From positions 20,584,509 through 20,648,508 of the forward strand of contig JBBMOA010000002.1 in assembly GCA_037954235.1 (NCBI GenBank): a stretch of 64,000 nucleotides of DNA, written 5' to 3'. Positions 47,610-59,170 of this stretch are shown here, in pieces. This DNA comes from Aulostomus chinensis (Eukaryota > Chordata > Actinopteri > Syngnathiformes > Aulostomidae). The notes below the pieces were generated by a model. It did no database searches, was not told the DNA's origin, and saw nothing but the letters and a program-made list of their open reading frames with translations. A program made the translations under genes and the position numbers. Numbering within the stretch: position 1 is the stretch's first letter; each line of letters opens with the position of its first letter.

Positions 47610-47745
47610 CATGTCTGACCTTTGACCGTCAACATTTTTTTCAGGTCAACCTTGAATCCAAGTTGATGTCTGTGCTGTACTTCCAGGGGTACCACGTTGG
47701 GGCGGACATATAACCCACTAATATAACAGCTTTGGTAGGGATATA
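47610..47745. mobile_element. Probable decayed interspersed-repeat relic
   Basis: TGACCTTTGACC at about 47616, then AGGTCAACCTTGAATCCAAG, TGTCTGTGCTGTAC and GGGGCGGACATATAACCC follow in the same order as in a widespread teleost repeat that I recall containing TGACCTTTGACC...ATCCTTGAGTCCAAGTGGACG...GACGGACAACCCG. Several blocks agree, so the call is reasonable, but the family name is not certain and the copy is heavily mutated. Confidence 0.45.
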
Positions 47746-48916
47746 AACATGTAGAGTATAAGTGCTCCAGCTTGGCCATTACATCCATCTACTGCCACAT
47801 TTAATTCACCAAATACAAACATAAGAAGACAAACTGGCATCATCACCAGCTCACACAAATAAAGAATAAGAAAATGTTACTTCAATGCTCTTATGAGGCC
47901 GACAAAAAGATGCATTGGGGAGGTCTGGCAGGGTTAAAAGTGTAAACTACCGCAAACAAGAGAAGAATAGAATCCTAAACTGTGATCCCAGGTCAGCTCC
48001 CTCACAGAGGGAAATATTACTAAGTTGGTGTGCTTTTCCGAATGATGTTTTTTAAAATGTATACTGACAAAATATTGCTTTGTTGGATAATTCAAACAGC
48101 CTGAATTCCTTCTGAACAAATAATACGTGCAGAGAAAATAGTCAAAGATGATGCATTCGAAGATAACAGTGCAAATACAGCTGCATTTATGTGTTCGCTT
48201 GCTGCATTTTGTTTTGCCAAAATACGAAAGCCCTGAAACTGACTCTACCAGCTAGAAAGCCTCAATCAATAATGTAGAGAAACTGTGAAAGAGTGTAGAG
48301 TTTAACTATTTCCATCAGAAGTATAATAAGTAGTATAAGTAAGTATGATACAGGAAGTTCACGATGTCCTGAGTACCACTTTGAACTCCAACCTCAGCTC
48401 CATGGTGACCGGCCTTAGTGCTCCAAAGAGGGAAAAAAGATGGAGTGAGAGAGTGAGTAGGGGAATGGGGGGTGAGAGGAAGAAACCTACCTGACCTGAA
48501 TCTGGACGACTTTACCATTCAGCTGATATTTTTTTTTAGCCTTATACATTTTGCCCTTTGAATGACCTTACTGCAGCAGCATCAAATGTAACTTTCCATT
48601 TTTACAATAATATTTGGATGATTGACTGTTACCAAGGAGGCCAATCTTGTTAGAGAGAGAGATAGAGAGATAGAGAGAGACATCTTGCTGTCATATTTAT
48701 CTGCAACGGACTGAAATTCAGAAAACCAACTTGCAGCTTTGAAATCAACACGTGGTTTTGTTTTGGTGTGATGCAAGAGAGAACCACATACAGGGTGTTT
48801 ACAGATCTCTCCAGGCTCACCACATGTGATTACAGAGATGTTTAACAGACCAATTAAGGTTTTTATGGAACGTGCGGCCTTTTCTGCAGGAGGGCTGGCA
48901 TGGCAACCCTCTAGTC

Positions 48917-48949
<33 letters not shown>

Positions 48950-49189
48950 TGACACTTCACAAACACTTTATTCTACACTCAATTGTACCGTCACAACCAC
49001 ATTCGTGATCAGGTGCAAAGAAACAGTGTTACTGAACAGAATACACACATCTTCAGACAGAGGACACAGCAAAGTTAAGTGATCTGTAAAGAACCTTTAG
49101 TAGTAACATGATTGGTAGATTTCTGAGACAAATTGTCATGGCACCATAAAAGTGAGAATAAAGGCTTGGTGCTTAAACGCTATAAGAGA
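47746..49189. other. Non-coding stretch, no gene seen
   Basis: Contains a (GT)n run at 48918-48949 and an imperfect GAGA/GATA tract near 48652-48680. No gene recognised. Confidence 0.5.
48918..48949 (+). repeat. (GT)16 microsatellite
   Basis: Near-perfect GT run. Confidence 0.95.
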
Positions 49190-49450
49190 GCCTCAGTAAG
49201 GTGCAGGAAGTGAGTGTGGAGAAGCATGCCCTCAACAGCCACCAGAGGAGAGGATTACGCCCATGTTAAGAACACAGGCCTCCAGTCTGCCTCTCCCCAC
49301 TGGTAGACCTAATCCCCTTGGTGGGTGCCCCAGACACTGGGGCTGTCACCACACCGGACCACAGGAGGAGCAAGGAAGCCCTCACTGCTAGGACAGCTCA
49401 GCCTGGGGTTTCAGCTGGGAGGTAGCCTCTCTGTATTTAGCATTGCAATA
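49190..49450. promoter_or_regulatory. GC-rich repeat-free candidate block
   Basis: Distinctly GC-richer than its surroundings. A perfect hairpin GCCCCAG-ACA-CTGGGGC lies at 49327-49343. The block stops a few bases before SINE copy 2. Function unknown; it may be a conserved element. Confidence 0.25.
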
Positions 49451-49464
49451 CATTACTTAAGAAT

Positions 49465-49829
49465 CCATCCATCCATCCATTTTCTACCGTTTATCTGTTA
49501 AGGGTTACGGGGGGGGGGGCTGGAGCCTATCCTAGCTGCCTTCGAGCGAGAGGCGGGGTTCACTCTGAATGAGTCGCAAGTCCATGACACATAGAGACAG
49601 ACAACCATTCACACTCACAGTCACACCTACGGTCAATTTAGAGTATCAATCAGCCTCGTCCCCTCTTGATGTCTTTGGACTGTGGGAGGAAGCTGGAGTA
49701 CCAGAGAGAACCCACACAGGAACAGGGAGAACATGCAGACTCCACAAAGAAAGATCCTGTGCTGGAGCTGAGGCTTGAACCTGGAACCTTCTTGCTGTGA
49801 GGAGACAGTGGTGACTACTTCACCGCCTT
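49465..49829 (-). mobile_element. V-SINE-type retroposon, copy 2, partly decayed
   Basis: Same family and orientation as the copy at 28504-28886. On the minus strand, box B reads GGTTCAAGCCT at 49781-49771, but box A and the 5' end are eroded. The central V-domain spans 49748-49668 and the terminal run is (ATGG)4 at 49480-49465. About a dozen bases near 49586 are missing relative to copy 1. I find no convincing target-site duplication, so this is an older or truncated insertion. It encodes nothing; the 69-codon frame at 49569-49778 is an artefact. Confidence 0.85.
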
Positions 49830-51334
49830 ACAAAAGACTTGCAGAATGGCATAGATAGACTGGCCCCGAACATTATTACTACTAAAGCAGCTGGAGACAG
49901 ATTCTTTCTGGCCATTTTTGACAGGCTATTTGTTGTGTGAGTGTTAAACAGGCACTCAGCTTCATCTCAAATGTCAAATTCTGTGAAACCACAATGCAGC
50001 TAATAAATACAAAACTCACACTTTTGCTTCCTTGAGATTTTTTTTCACACAGTAACACAAAAACTGTTTTGTGTTTTATCGTAAATCAATTGTCTTGCAA
50101 TTTATTGATTATCACAGAATGAAGAAAATGCAACGTTATCGTTGGTGACGTACCGTGATTTAACTTTGTCATGTGTTACTTTTGTAGACTAGTCGGCGGA
50201 CATGCCAAAGACCTGATTTTAGGTTACTTTACAGAATTTCAGGTAGTACAGAGCTTATGAGGCTATTACCAAAACTAGCAGAGTCTAAATCATGACACGC
50301 CACAAGTCAACATTACTGGCCCCCCCTATAGAATGGCTGAGAATGAATGAAAGCTGTAAGTGACACCCCCTGAGCCAGTGGAAGGTTTATACCAGTTCTC
50401 AGAAGGTTTGAGTTCTATGCGTTGCATAATTTGGCACCTAAGAGATTCTGCTCATGACAAGTGGTACCAATTCATGATGGAAATGTGTTATTTATAACAC
50501 AAGGCAGATAGTTGTGCCTAAATTTCTGAAAGAATAATATACATACAGACTAGTGGCACAGGTCTGAGTCGGATATACTCAGAGAACAAACCAACAAACC
50601 CCAAACGTCACTGCTACGTTTTATTTAATTTTGATTGATTGATTTATATTCATAGTACCGTATATCGCCGGAAGGATTAGTTGGCATTACTATTTGAAAA
50701 AGAAATGCTGAAACTGAATATATTGTAATTCTTTATATTTTATTCAGTATATTTATGTATTTATGGTGTTTATCCTGCTTTTGGCATTTACTTGTACCTT
50801 TTTTATTAGTTTATTTTTACAGTTACTGTATATTAAGGCACTCACATCATTTGGACAGGGGAAAGATCGCAATTCTATTTTACACAAAAAAACCTTGAAT
50901 ATAACTTTATACATATTCAATTGAATACACTATACATCCATGTTTCCTCGACTTCAGCACGTTTTTCAGCAGGGTTTTTTGGCCCTCACTCGTGTGGTGT
51001 TTTTTAAAGCTGTAAAACCGGTGAATTCATGATTTTCTCCGTATTTACAAGACTGCTGTTTGATGTGTCATAATAATTGAGGTTACATTAAAATAACATG
51101 TCATTTAAAATTATGTATTACATAACTCTAATATCTAATATATAATATCATACCCTTTAAACACACAAGCAAAAGGCCAAACAAAATTCATCTGTGATGC
51201 TGGTGACAAGCCTCGTCATTCTGTTTAAATACCACCGTACGTGTGATCGAGGAAGATTTATGGTTAGAAGATTCTGTGCTGTGGAATATTCCTCTTGACA
51301 TTTATAAATGACACGATTTATATGAGCTCAGGCC
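49830..51334. other. Non-coding stretch, no gene seen
   Basis: Unique AT-rich DNA. No repeat family or gene recognised. Confidence 0.5.
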
Positions 51335-51355
51335 AATATATAAATATAAATATAA

Positions 51356-51418
<63 letters not shown>
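51335..51418 (+). repeat. (TAAA)/(TA) then (GT)22 then (GTAT) compound microsatellite
   Basis: TATAAA units lead into a perfect GT run at 51365-51408 and end in GTAT tetramers. Confidence 0.95.
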
Positions 51419-53012
51419 GAGGGATGTGGCAAGGCCGGGCAAAGACAGTGTAGGAGCTGCTCTCTACTCTCAAGGTGAGAAATGTGGTCGGGTTTCATCT
51501 CCTCTCTCTACTCCTCTTCACATCGGTCTGTTATCAGCCCAGATGATGTGGAGAGATACGCCAGTGTGTGTTTCTGTGTGTGTTGTTTTGGGTTTAACTC
51601 TGGTCTAGATCTGTGTTTTTAGAAGACCCGAGGCATACATGTAATATATCACAGCGCTCTAACACTGTGGTTTTCCTTTTCCTCTCTCAGGCTCCAACCT
51701 ATCAGACCTCCTTTGTCCGAAGCCAGCTGTCCAAATGAATTCACCTGCTAAAACTTCCAGAACACAAACAAAACATCTATCTTATGTGCCTGGGATTTGA
51801 AAGTTTTGCCAAACTGTCTTATAAGTGGTAGCGCATGTATGTATGAATATACATTGTCTCTCTCAGCATGTTTTGCTTGTCACCACCACTGCAACTTTTA
51901 TGGCAGTTTGTCCTATTTATTCACATTTTTTGGGCTTTCACTTCCTCTCCAGATTATGTAAAGACTGAAAAGACGACCATGGCTCCTGTAACACTTGGCT
52001 TTGTACTTGCTAAAAAGCTGTCAGTGTTTTATATTTGACTGCAGTTGGCTACCGACTATAAGAATCTCATTGAAGAAAAATACAGTATATTATTGGCCCT
52101 GGCTGGTACGGCTCACTCAACAAAGTCATCCAAGCCATCATTTGTTCTGATACAACTTTTGAGTGTGTATCTTTTCGGCCCCCTACAGGTGGTAAGAGAT
52201 ATCCCAGATTCACACCCTCTAAAACCACTACAAATCACTGTTGGGAGAAGAAAAGAAAAAGCAGTGTTTTATGATGTGTCAAAGCTATGGTTAATGTCTG
52301 GTTAGCTTTAAGCACATAAACACTTGGTTAGGGTTAGGAAACCATGGTGGTTTGGGTTAAAGCCGGATTGTGGAACTTTACCATATAAATCAACATCCAT
52401 TCAAGCCTTTTTCAAGCAAGTTCACACAAAGTAGCTAAAGCTAATCACCACCAGATAAATCTCTCCAAATCTGCTGTGCAGTGGGAGATTCCTTCACTGG
52501 AGCACCAACAGTGACGCATTTTTCACCAGCTAGCTATGACTGGTTGCCTGGGGTTAGAGAGGGGACGGAAGCGGGTGAAACACGCTTAAGACCATGGCAG
52601 TCAGTCTTAAAAACACACGTGCAGTAAAAGAAATAGAAATTTTAGTCCCCTGAATGCCTTCGAAGCAGCGCTAACAGAGTGCTCTGTCAAACCTACTCTT
52701 GAGCATTGCTTTTACATGAAAGTGCCTATATTTGTTATTTTACCGTTAATAATTGTTTAAGTGAGTTTAGCTGACGAAAACCTGAAAAGTTTTAAGTTTT
52801 AGTCAACAAAAAGTTCGAATTTATTCAAAATGTATTCACATTTGATTGTTCACCTTGGATCAAAGAGTTCCCGGATGGAAGGATGGATGATGGAGGTGCA
52901 CTGCGAGTGCAAGGATAGAAAACGCTGGTGGGACAGAGGGAAGTAGTAATGCCTTCATCCACCTGTCGTCCCTAAATGTACTGCTACTTCAGCTTCTGTT
53001 ATAATTACTGTG
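51419..53012. other. Non-coding stretch, no gene seen
   Basis: Unique DNA. Frames of 80-86 codons lack domains. A GGTTAGGGTTAGG stretch near 52327 is too short to be telomeric repeat. Confidence 0.5.
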
Positions 53013-53013
53013 G

Positions 53014-53026
53014 CCACTAGAGGGCA
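53014..53026 (+). promoter_or_regulatory. CTCF-like core motif
   Basis: CCACTAGAGGGCA fits CCASYAGRKGGCR at all 13 positions; only the next base (T) departs from the extended consensus. CTCF sites mark loop or domain boundaries in vertebrate genomes, and one inside a gene desert would be unsurprising. Occupancy cannot be judged from sequence. Confidence 0.4.
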
Positions 53027-53739
53027 TCAGTCCTTTAAATGTATAGGTTGCACTGGAGCGATAACCTGTCTGATGACTTCCTTCTACTCAGCATTTATTT
53101 TTAAGACTCTAAATACTGGTGACATTAATATGCATTAATAAATTTAGGCACACCTACTGCTTGTAATGTTATAATGCTGTTTGCAATAAATATATTTGCA
53201 TTATTTCCATTATTTTCTCATTTGAAAATGAGTGTCATTTAAAATCTCTCACAAATTGCATCTTTGTCCAAAATAAAATTACTCAATTAAATCATTTCAA
53301 TTAGGATGTTTTGTTTTTAGTTGTGATTTTCTTTAATCGGCCACTGTTTCTCCAGCAGCTCTGTTAAATTTATACTTGTTCTGTTTCTTTTAACACTGTC
53401 ATCACATGTCAAAGAGCCGAGCAAAACAATGGTCAGAACAATGTAACATAACACACAGAAGTAACAGCAAGTGCATCCAAATCCAATCCCAATCATAAAC
53501 TGGAATTTTCAAACCAATCAGACCAAAAATTGTAAATCGAATCAGACATTATTTGATCAAAGAACACTTTAACAAGATTGATAACCTGGCCAAGCATTCA
53601 GTGCCAACAGGGTTTGAGGTTTGATACCCAACCCTTCCTGCCATTTGTTGATTATGACACAGTACAGTTTGTTTCTCAAAATTAAATCTGTTACGGCTCA
53701 ATAGCTCATTAAATAGATGTGAAAATAATGTGTGAGCCA
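53027..53739. other. Non-coding stretch, no gene seen
   Basis: AT-rich unique DNA. Confidence 0.5.
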
Positions 53740-53960
53740 GTTAGACCAGGGATTTATGGAAGGAGTGAGGTTTCGACAAATATCTCCGATTCACATGTAA
53801 TTAATCTTAACATAAAGGCAAAGGACAACACTCATCTGTGAGCATTAACAGGATAACACATTTTAGCTGTCATTAATTCGCATCACAGGTGGCAGCAGCA
53901 CATGTCGACACGCTGCGTGAGTTAGGGGCATGGAGGAGAAGACGTCACCCATCATCATCC
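53740..53960. promoter_or_regulatory. Candidate enhancer/CNE with second CTCF-like half
   Basis: CATGTAATTAATCTTAAC and GTCATTAATTCGC give homeodomain cores. CAGGTGGCAG at 53886-53895 fits the ten-base YAGRKGGCRS part of the CTCF consensus and includes an E-box. Repeat-free. Regulatory function inferred. Confidence 0.3.
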
Positions 53961-55232
53961 TGCACCACGTGTGCAAGGGTGCAAAACACTCTCAAATTAG
54001 ACTCACAACTGAGGTGATGCAATTACCATGACCCCCCTCCCCCATTTAACTTTCAAAAACAATCTCTTCTTTGGTCCTCTTCTCCCATTTGCATATTGTG
54101 CTTTTGCTGCATGGTGGGGAACAGGAATTCCTGAATGTCAAATTACTGAATTAAACAGAAAATGCATGTGTTTATTATGTTTCATCATAAAAAGCAGAAG
54201 CCCATGTGGGACATGCTTGCTGCCCACCATGTTGAGATGCCCTCCGGGTCAAAACCCTGCTAGGCTGAGACCTTTTTAATTTAGAACCCGTGTAACTCTC
54301 TCTCTCTCTCTCTCTCTCTCCTTCTGTCTGTTTTATTTTTCATTCTCATCTGATTCAGTCATCATTTCATCATTTGGATGCTGAGATTACACTCCAGGTT
54401 GTGCTTGTGGAGAGGGGGAGATAATAGGAAACAAAGTGAACATGTTGGTGGGAGCACAGAGGTGTTGACGTGAGGGAGAAAGAAAACACCACTCAGAAGT
54501 AACCTTTAAGCAACATGGTCATTAACACCTCCATTACAAACCATTCTGTATGCGCAGCTCTATTAGTCATTGGCAGCCCACGCTTGTCTCCGAGACAGAC
54601 ATACATGTTTTGAACAAGACAGCAGGAGTGCAGAAAAGACCAGGCTGTTTTCTTTTAAACAACAAATCAGTCATCATCATTGCAACCACCAACTGTTATC
54701 TGAGGCTACAGCACTGAACCGATCTGTGTACGGAGCTGCTGGGATATTCCAGGTCAAGACTGACCAGGTATGCTCCAGAGGTGGATGAATTCCATATACA
54801 CACACACACAACAACCTCACCCAATAGGTTTTACCAACTATAAAAAATAAATAAATGAGGTAACGTCTTTTCTCCACGGTATATCTATTATCTATTATAT
54901 CTATTAAAACATATGCAGTGTAAAAGATTACTAATCTTATTGATTCCACCTGCACATTTACTCTTTTAGTTTTCATCATATGGCTACATGAAGGCTGGAT
55001 TTAATACCAAATTTTTTGTTTAAAAAAATACAGCTGAACTCCTTAATGACTTCGTTTGAGTTTGCAATCAAAAAGGCCACGTTTCTCCTCAAATATTAAT
55101 AGACACCTTTTTCTTGCAGCTTCCTCATTGAAAACTCTTTGAATTCAATGTTCTTTTTTGTCTTTAGGTGTAGATACTTGACATTCTCCTGTCATTTGTA
55201 TTTCAAAGGATACACCTGCTTCATTCAAATGA

Positions 55233-55238
<6 letters not shown>
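53961..55238. other. Non-coding stretch, no gene seen
   Basis: Contains (TC)n at 54296-54320 and otherwise unique DNA with no gene recognised. Confidence 0.5.
54296..54320. repeat. (TC)12 microsatellite
   Basis: Perfect TC run of about 25 bases. Confidence 0.95.

Positions 55239-55292
<54 letters not shown>
55239..55292. repeat. (TA)27 microsatellite
   Basis: Perfect TA run of 54 bases. Confidence 0.97.
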
Positions 55293-55297
<5 letters not shown>

Positions 55298-55997
55298 AAA
55301 AGGAATCATTAACACCTTTACCAGGTGTAATGGAAAAAGTGATTTGTTACAGGTCTGAAAATAGGTTCTCTTTCTCTACCTATAATTACTGCTTTGAAAC
55401 ATATTATGTTCCAAGGTATGGCTTCAAAAGTGTCTTCTGTATAGTACTAACAAGGCCGACAGAAACTCCAAAGAGGCAGGCAGGAACCTTAATTACGCAG
55501 GTGCATATATTACTCCATCTCAACTCTTGCTGCTCCAACATTAATTATACTGTACAGACATATGCATCAGACTTGGCCATTTCAAAGTTAACTTTCTCTT
55601 AATTTCAGTGGGTTTTTTTTTTTTATTCCTTCAGTGACGACACACATACCATCCGATTCAGCCTAGAATCAACATTGTACGTAATACGAGGAAAGGTGTA
55701 AATATTTCAAAATGCATTCTGTTTTTACGACACGGTTCGACTGCGGATATCATGCAGTCAAATTTGGAAGTGCTTTCAGGTTGACATTATCAGAAGAAAT
55801 ATCATATTTAGGATATTGGCAACATGCAGAACCTGCATCTACCTGATAACAAGGCAAAAGTCCTTTCTGAGCAGCATCGGAAATTATATGTGATGTATTG
55901 GCTGTAATGGACTTGACATGACATTTTGCAATCCTGAATTTTGATTGATAGTGACATTATCTCATAGTACAACTTCCTCTCAACTCCAAATCAAATC

Positions 55998-55998
<1 letters not shown>
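55293..55998. other. Non-coding stretch, small candidate patch
   Basis: 55450-55570 is GC-balanced with CCTTAATTACGC and CATTAATTATAC cores and might be a regulatory patch. The rest is unique DNA. Confidence 0.4.
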
Positions 55999-56073
<75 letters not shown>

Positions 56074-56246
56074 TATATATATACACACACACACACACAT
56101 ATATATATACACACACACACACATATATACACACACACACACAAATATATATACACACACACACACACATATATACACACACACACACACATATATACAC
56201 ACACACACACACACACATATATACACACACACACACACACATATAT

Positions 56247-56285
<39 letters not shown>
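55999..56285. repeat. (AT)n plus nine-block (AC)n/(AT)n array
   Basis: A TA run to about 56056 is followed by nine AC blocks of 15-22 bases, separated by AT stretches of about 5-10 bases, giving a period of about 20-25 bases. One CAAATAT interruption occurs near 56143. The 113-177-codon frames on both strands are translations of this array. Confidence 0.97.
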
Positions 56286-58759
56286 ATTTGTAAAAGGTAT
56301 AAAATAAATAGAGTACATAACTCTTTTTGCACTCATGTTTCAAATCCGCATTTTTGGGCTGAATAATATATTTACATATTTTATGAGTGTAATTAATCTC
56401 AAATAGATTTTTACAAAAAGACTTTTTTTTGTTTTGTGTTTTCCGTGTACGTGTGTACAGGTCTGTGCAATATTCCAGCACAAACAAGCAAGGAAGCAGA
56501 CAAACCCACACATATGAACACACACCACACACCTAAACATCTTGTGCAAATATGGGCAAAGTCAATTTCAGCCGAGGTCGTGCATGGTGATGCTCCGGCT
56601 GATATTGTAGTGGTCACGGTCTGTGTGTGTATGTGCGGTGGACGTGAGTGGATCCAGCCAGGGGAGTTAGTGCAGGGGTGGAGTTGGGATGGGGGTGGTG
56701 GGGAGGGTGGTGCTGGATGGGCCGAGGGTTTCTTTGAAGTCTGGATTCCAATTAAACCCCTGACTGAGTTCTAAGCGCACAAGAAAAATGACTGAGGTAC
56801 ATGACATGGCCAGGTCCCCTCGTCCAGCCAAGCCTTTCCATTTTAGCCCTTTGTCTCCCTGCAGCTCCTAATATTTATGATCACCCCACCTGACATAACC
56901 CCCCATATCAGGCCGACCACCCCATCCACCCCTCACAATAGAAAAGAACTGGACGAGATTTAAAAAACAAGGATGGCTGAGAGGAAAAGCAGAGTCTGTC
57001 CCTGATATTTCACCTGATACTGCAACATAGGGAGTGTTTTGAAAAATATCCACACGGACAATGAGATCAAGATAATCTTTTTTTTTTTAAAGACCAAGCA
57101 GAAGAGTCAGAAGACAAAAAAAAGGAGGACAAGTGGAGAAAAGCCATTAAAGAAAATTCCGGTAAAATAAGAGTCTCCAAATCCCTTACAATTTTTTTTC
57201 TGCAGGAAATGGGCTATTTCTGTAAACAATTATTCATATTCACCTTATTGGGAATGCAAGAAATAGCAAAAGAGAAAAACTATTTAAAAGAAAAAACAAT
57301 CAAATAGCCTGTAAAACACAAGTGCAGCACAGCTTATGAGAGGCCACGCTTATGAGAGGTCATTGTTAAAAATGCAGCTTATTTTCTTCTTTCAGGGGAA
57401 TTGTGATGTAAGCGCACACGTTTTAATAATTTCCTTAAAAAAATACACAAGTAAAACGTCTGATGACAAATTTTACTTGACAAAGCATTACAACAGCAGT
57501 AATTTGTAGTTATTCTGATCTCATCAGCTAGCCACATAGTGTGAAAAGATATGTGGAATGGGACTCTACTTCAATGCCAATTTACCTTCGAAAGCACTGC
57601 GGTACACCTTACAAAACCCAATATCTGGCTGCTACTCCTTACAGTTTTGTTTTCTCTTGAAAAAGTGATGGTAAAAAACAGTGAAGGTGCACCTTAGCTG
57701 GGGAACGTGTTTTTGTTTAAAGGGAATGGATAAAAATGGTGGATTTCAGAGGTTTCAGTCCTGCAAGGCAAGCAACTCATACAGTACCTGACACGATGCC
57801 TAAAATACACTGCAGTTTTTTCTGTTTTTATTTTGGCACCTTTAGCACATGAATTGTATTCACTCACGCAGTCTGAACAACTCACAGTAGGTAACAATAC
57901 ATACTCCATAATTCATTTGCCATTGAATTTCATTTCCTTTCCTCTTTTTTTCTTAAATATACACACTGTACACCCTCACTCCGCACCACACAGACATACA
58001 AAGTGCAAAAGTACGTATTTGTATTGCCTCCCTTTCGAACTGAAAACACAACACATAAAAACACAAGTTCACACACTAAACACGCAAACATGCTCTGGAA
58101 TAAAATATTGAAAAATGTCACATACACCTGGTCAAATGCTCACATGATTCCCAAAGAAACCACCCTGAATAAACAACTTCCTTGGGGAGGTAAGAGCATT
58201 TGAGCAGAAAGACAAGGTTTATATTATGTCTCTTCCTGCCAGAGATGGAGGTGGAGATGGGACAAAAGCAGGAAGGGGTTAAGACTGGAAGCCAGCAACG
58301 TTTTATCACACTGGAGGGAGACGGGGAGCGGAGAGGCACAGGATGGTAAATATTTCAAGATGATAGGTGACATGAACAAAAGGTTTATTCTCATTCCCAC
58401 TTTTTAAGTTGCAAAAATTTGGGGTCGGTAATTCATAACAGCAGTCGTCGCTGACACACGAATACAGCACTGAAGAATTGGCCCATGCAACCCAAAACAC
58501 GCAGCCTCCTTCTGCTTCCTCTAAAACGCCGTGGTCCTGATCACACAGTGCTAAACCCATCCTGAGTAATCTACGCTGAATGTTTGATTTAATGAGGACT
58601 AAAAAAACGACCATGTTAAGACACACATACCTTTGATGACTGAATCATTCAAGCTTTCTTTTACATTTCTTCACTTTACAACAGCTTTCATTCACTTGAA
58701 GTTTTGAACACGTTCAATGTTTGAACTTTTAGAAGATTTTTTTGACCAATAAATGAATC
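56286..58759. other. Non-coding stretch, no gene seen
   Basis: 2.5 kb of mostly unique DNA. A G-rich patch at 56670-56730 holds the quadruplex motif listed separately. Frames of up to 112 codons have no recognised domain. Confidence 0.5.
56686..56707 (+). other. G-quadruplex-type motif
   Basis: G runs of 3, 5, 4 and 3 bases with loops of 2, 4 and 1 bases. Confidence 0.55.
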
Positions 58760-59170
58760 TCTTTCCTCTTCGCTGTCAGAGACACAGCGCTCGGCCTCTG
58801 CTCCATGTCAGAGAGCCGTCTGTCAGTGCGCCTGTGAAAGCCAGATAACCCTTTGATGGAGAGTACCGGTGGTTATTGTTGTCTGTACCCTCCACCTTCC
58901 CTCAAACACATATGAAGATTTATTGAAGGAGAGGGCTGAGCAGCGGGAGTCTGCACTAACATGGCAGGCCACGATGGCAACAGGAAAAGAGGCAGGAAGA
59001 AGCAGAGGCAGGAGGGAGACACACTAGGGGGTGATGGGAACTCCTATGACCTGCCAGGGGAGGACACAATGCTCAGATAGAGATGGCCGTGATTATCGGA
59101 CTGTTAAGGAAAGCAAATAATCACGGGACTGCTGTCACTACGCGTCAACCTCCCTGACAAAGGAGAGGCA
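58760..59170. promoter_or_regulatory. Candidate enhancer/CNE with TCF and SOX sites
   Basis: CTTTGAT (TCF/LEF-type) at 58851-58857 lies 16 bases from TATTGTT (SOX-type) at 58874-58880. A perfect inverted repeat CCGTGATTAT / ATAATCACGG is at 59087-59096 and 59117-59126. The block is repeat-free, GC-balanced and 400 bases long. It also contains a 39-codon frame. Regulatory role inferred. Confidence 0.35.
58961..59080 (+). other. 39-codon micro-ORF with strong Kozak context
   Basis: The ATG has A at -3 and G at +4, and an in-frame TGA lies eight codons upstream, which fixes the start. The peptide begins MAGHDGNRKRGRKKQRQ, a strongly basic stretch, and continues acidic and Gly-rich to a TAG. It resembles nothing I recognise. 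It may be chance, a short first exon, or an open frame in a non-coding RNA. Not called as a gene. Confidence 0.15.

Noticed and set aside
52325..52340. Telomere-like GGTTAGGGTTAGG stretch
   Set aside because: Only about two TTAGGG units, far too short to be an interstitial telomere.
55945..56532. Frames of 113-177 codons on both strands
   Set aside because: Almost all of their length is the AC/AT array; the unique end of the longest frame has no recognisable domain.
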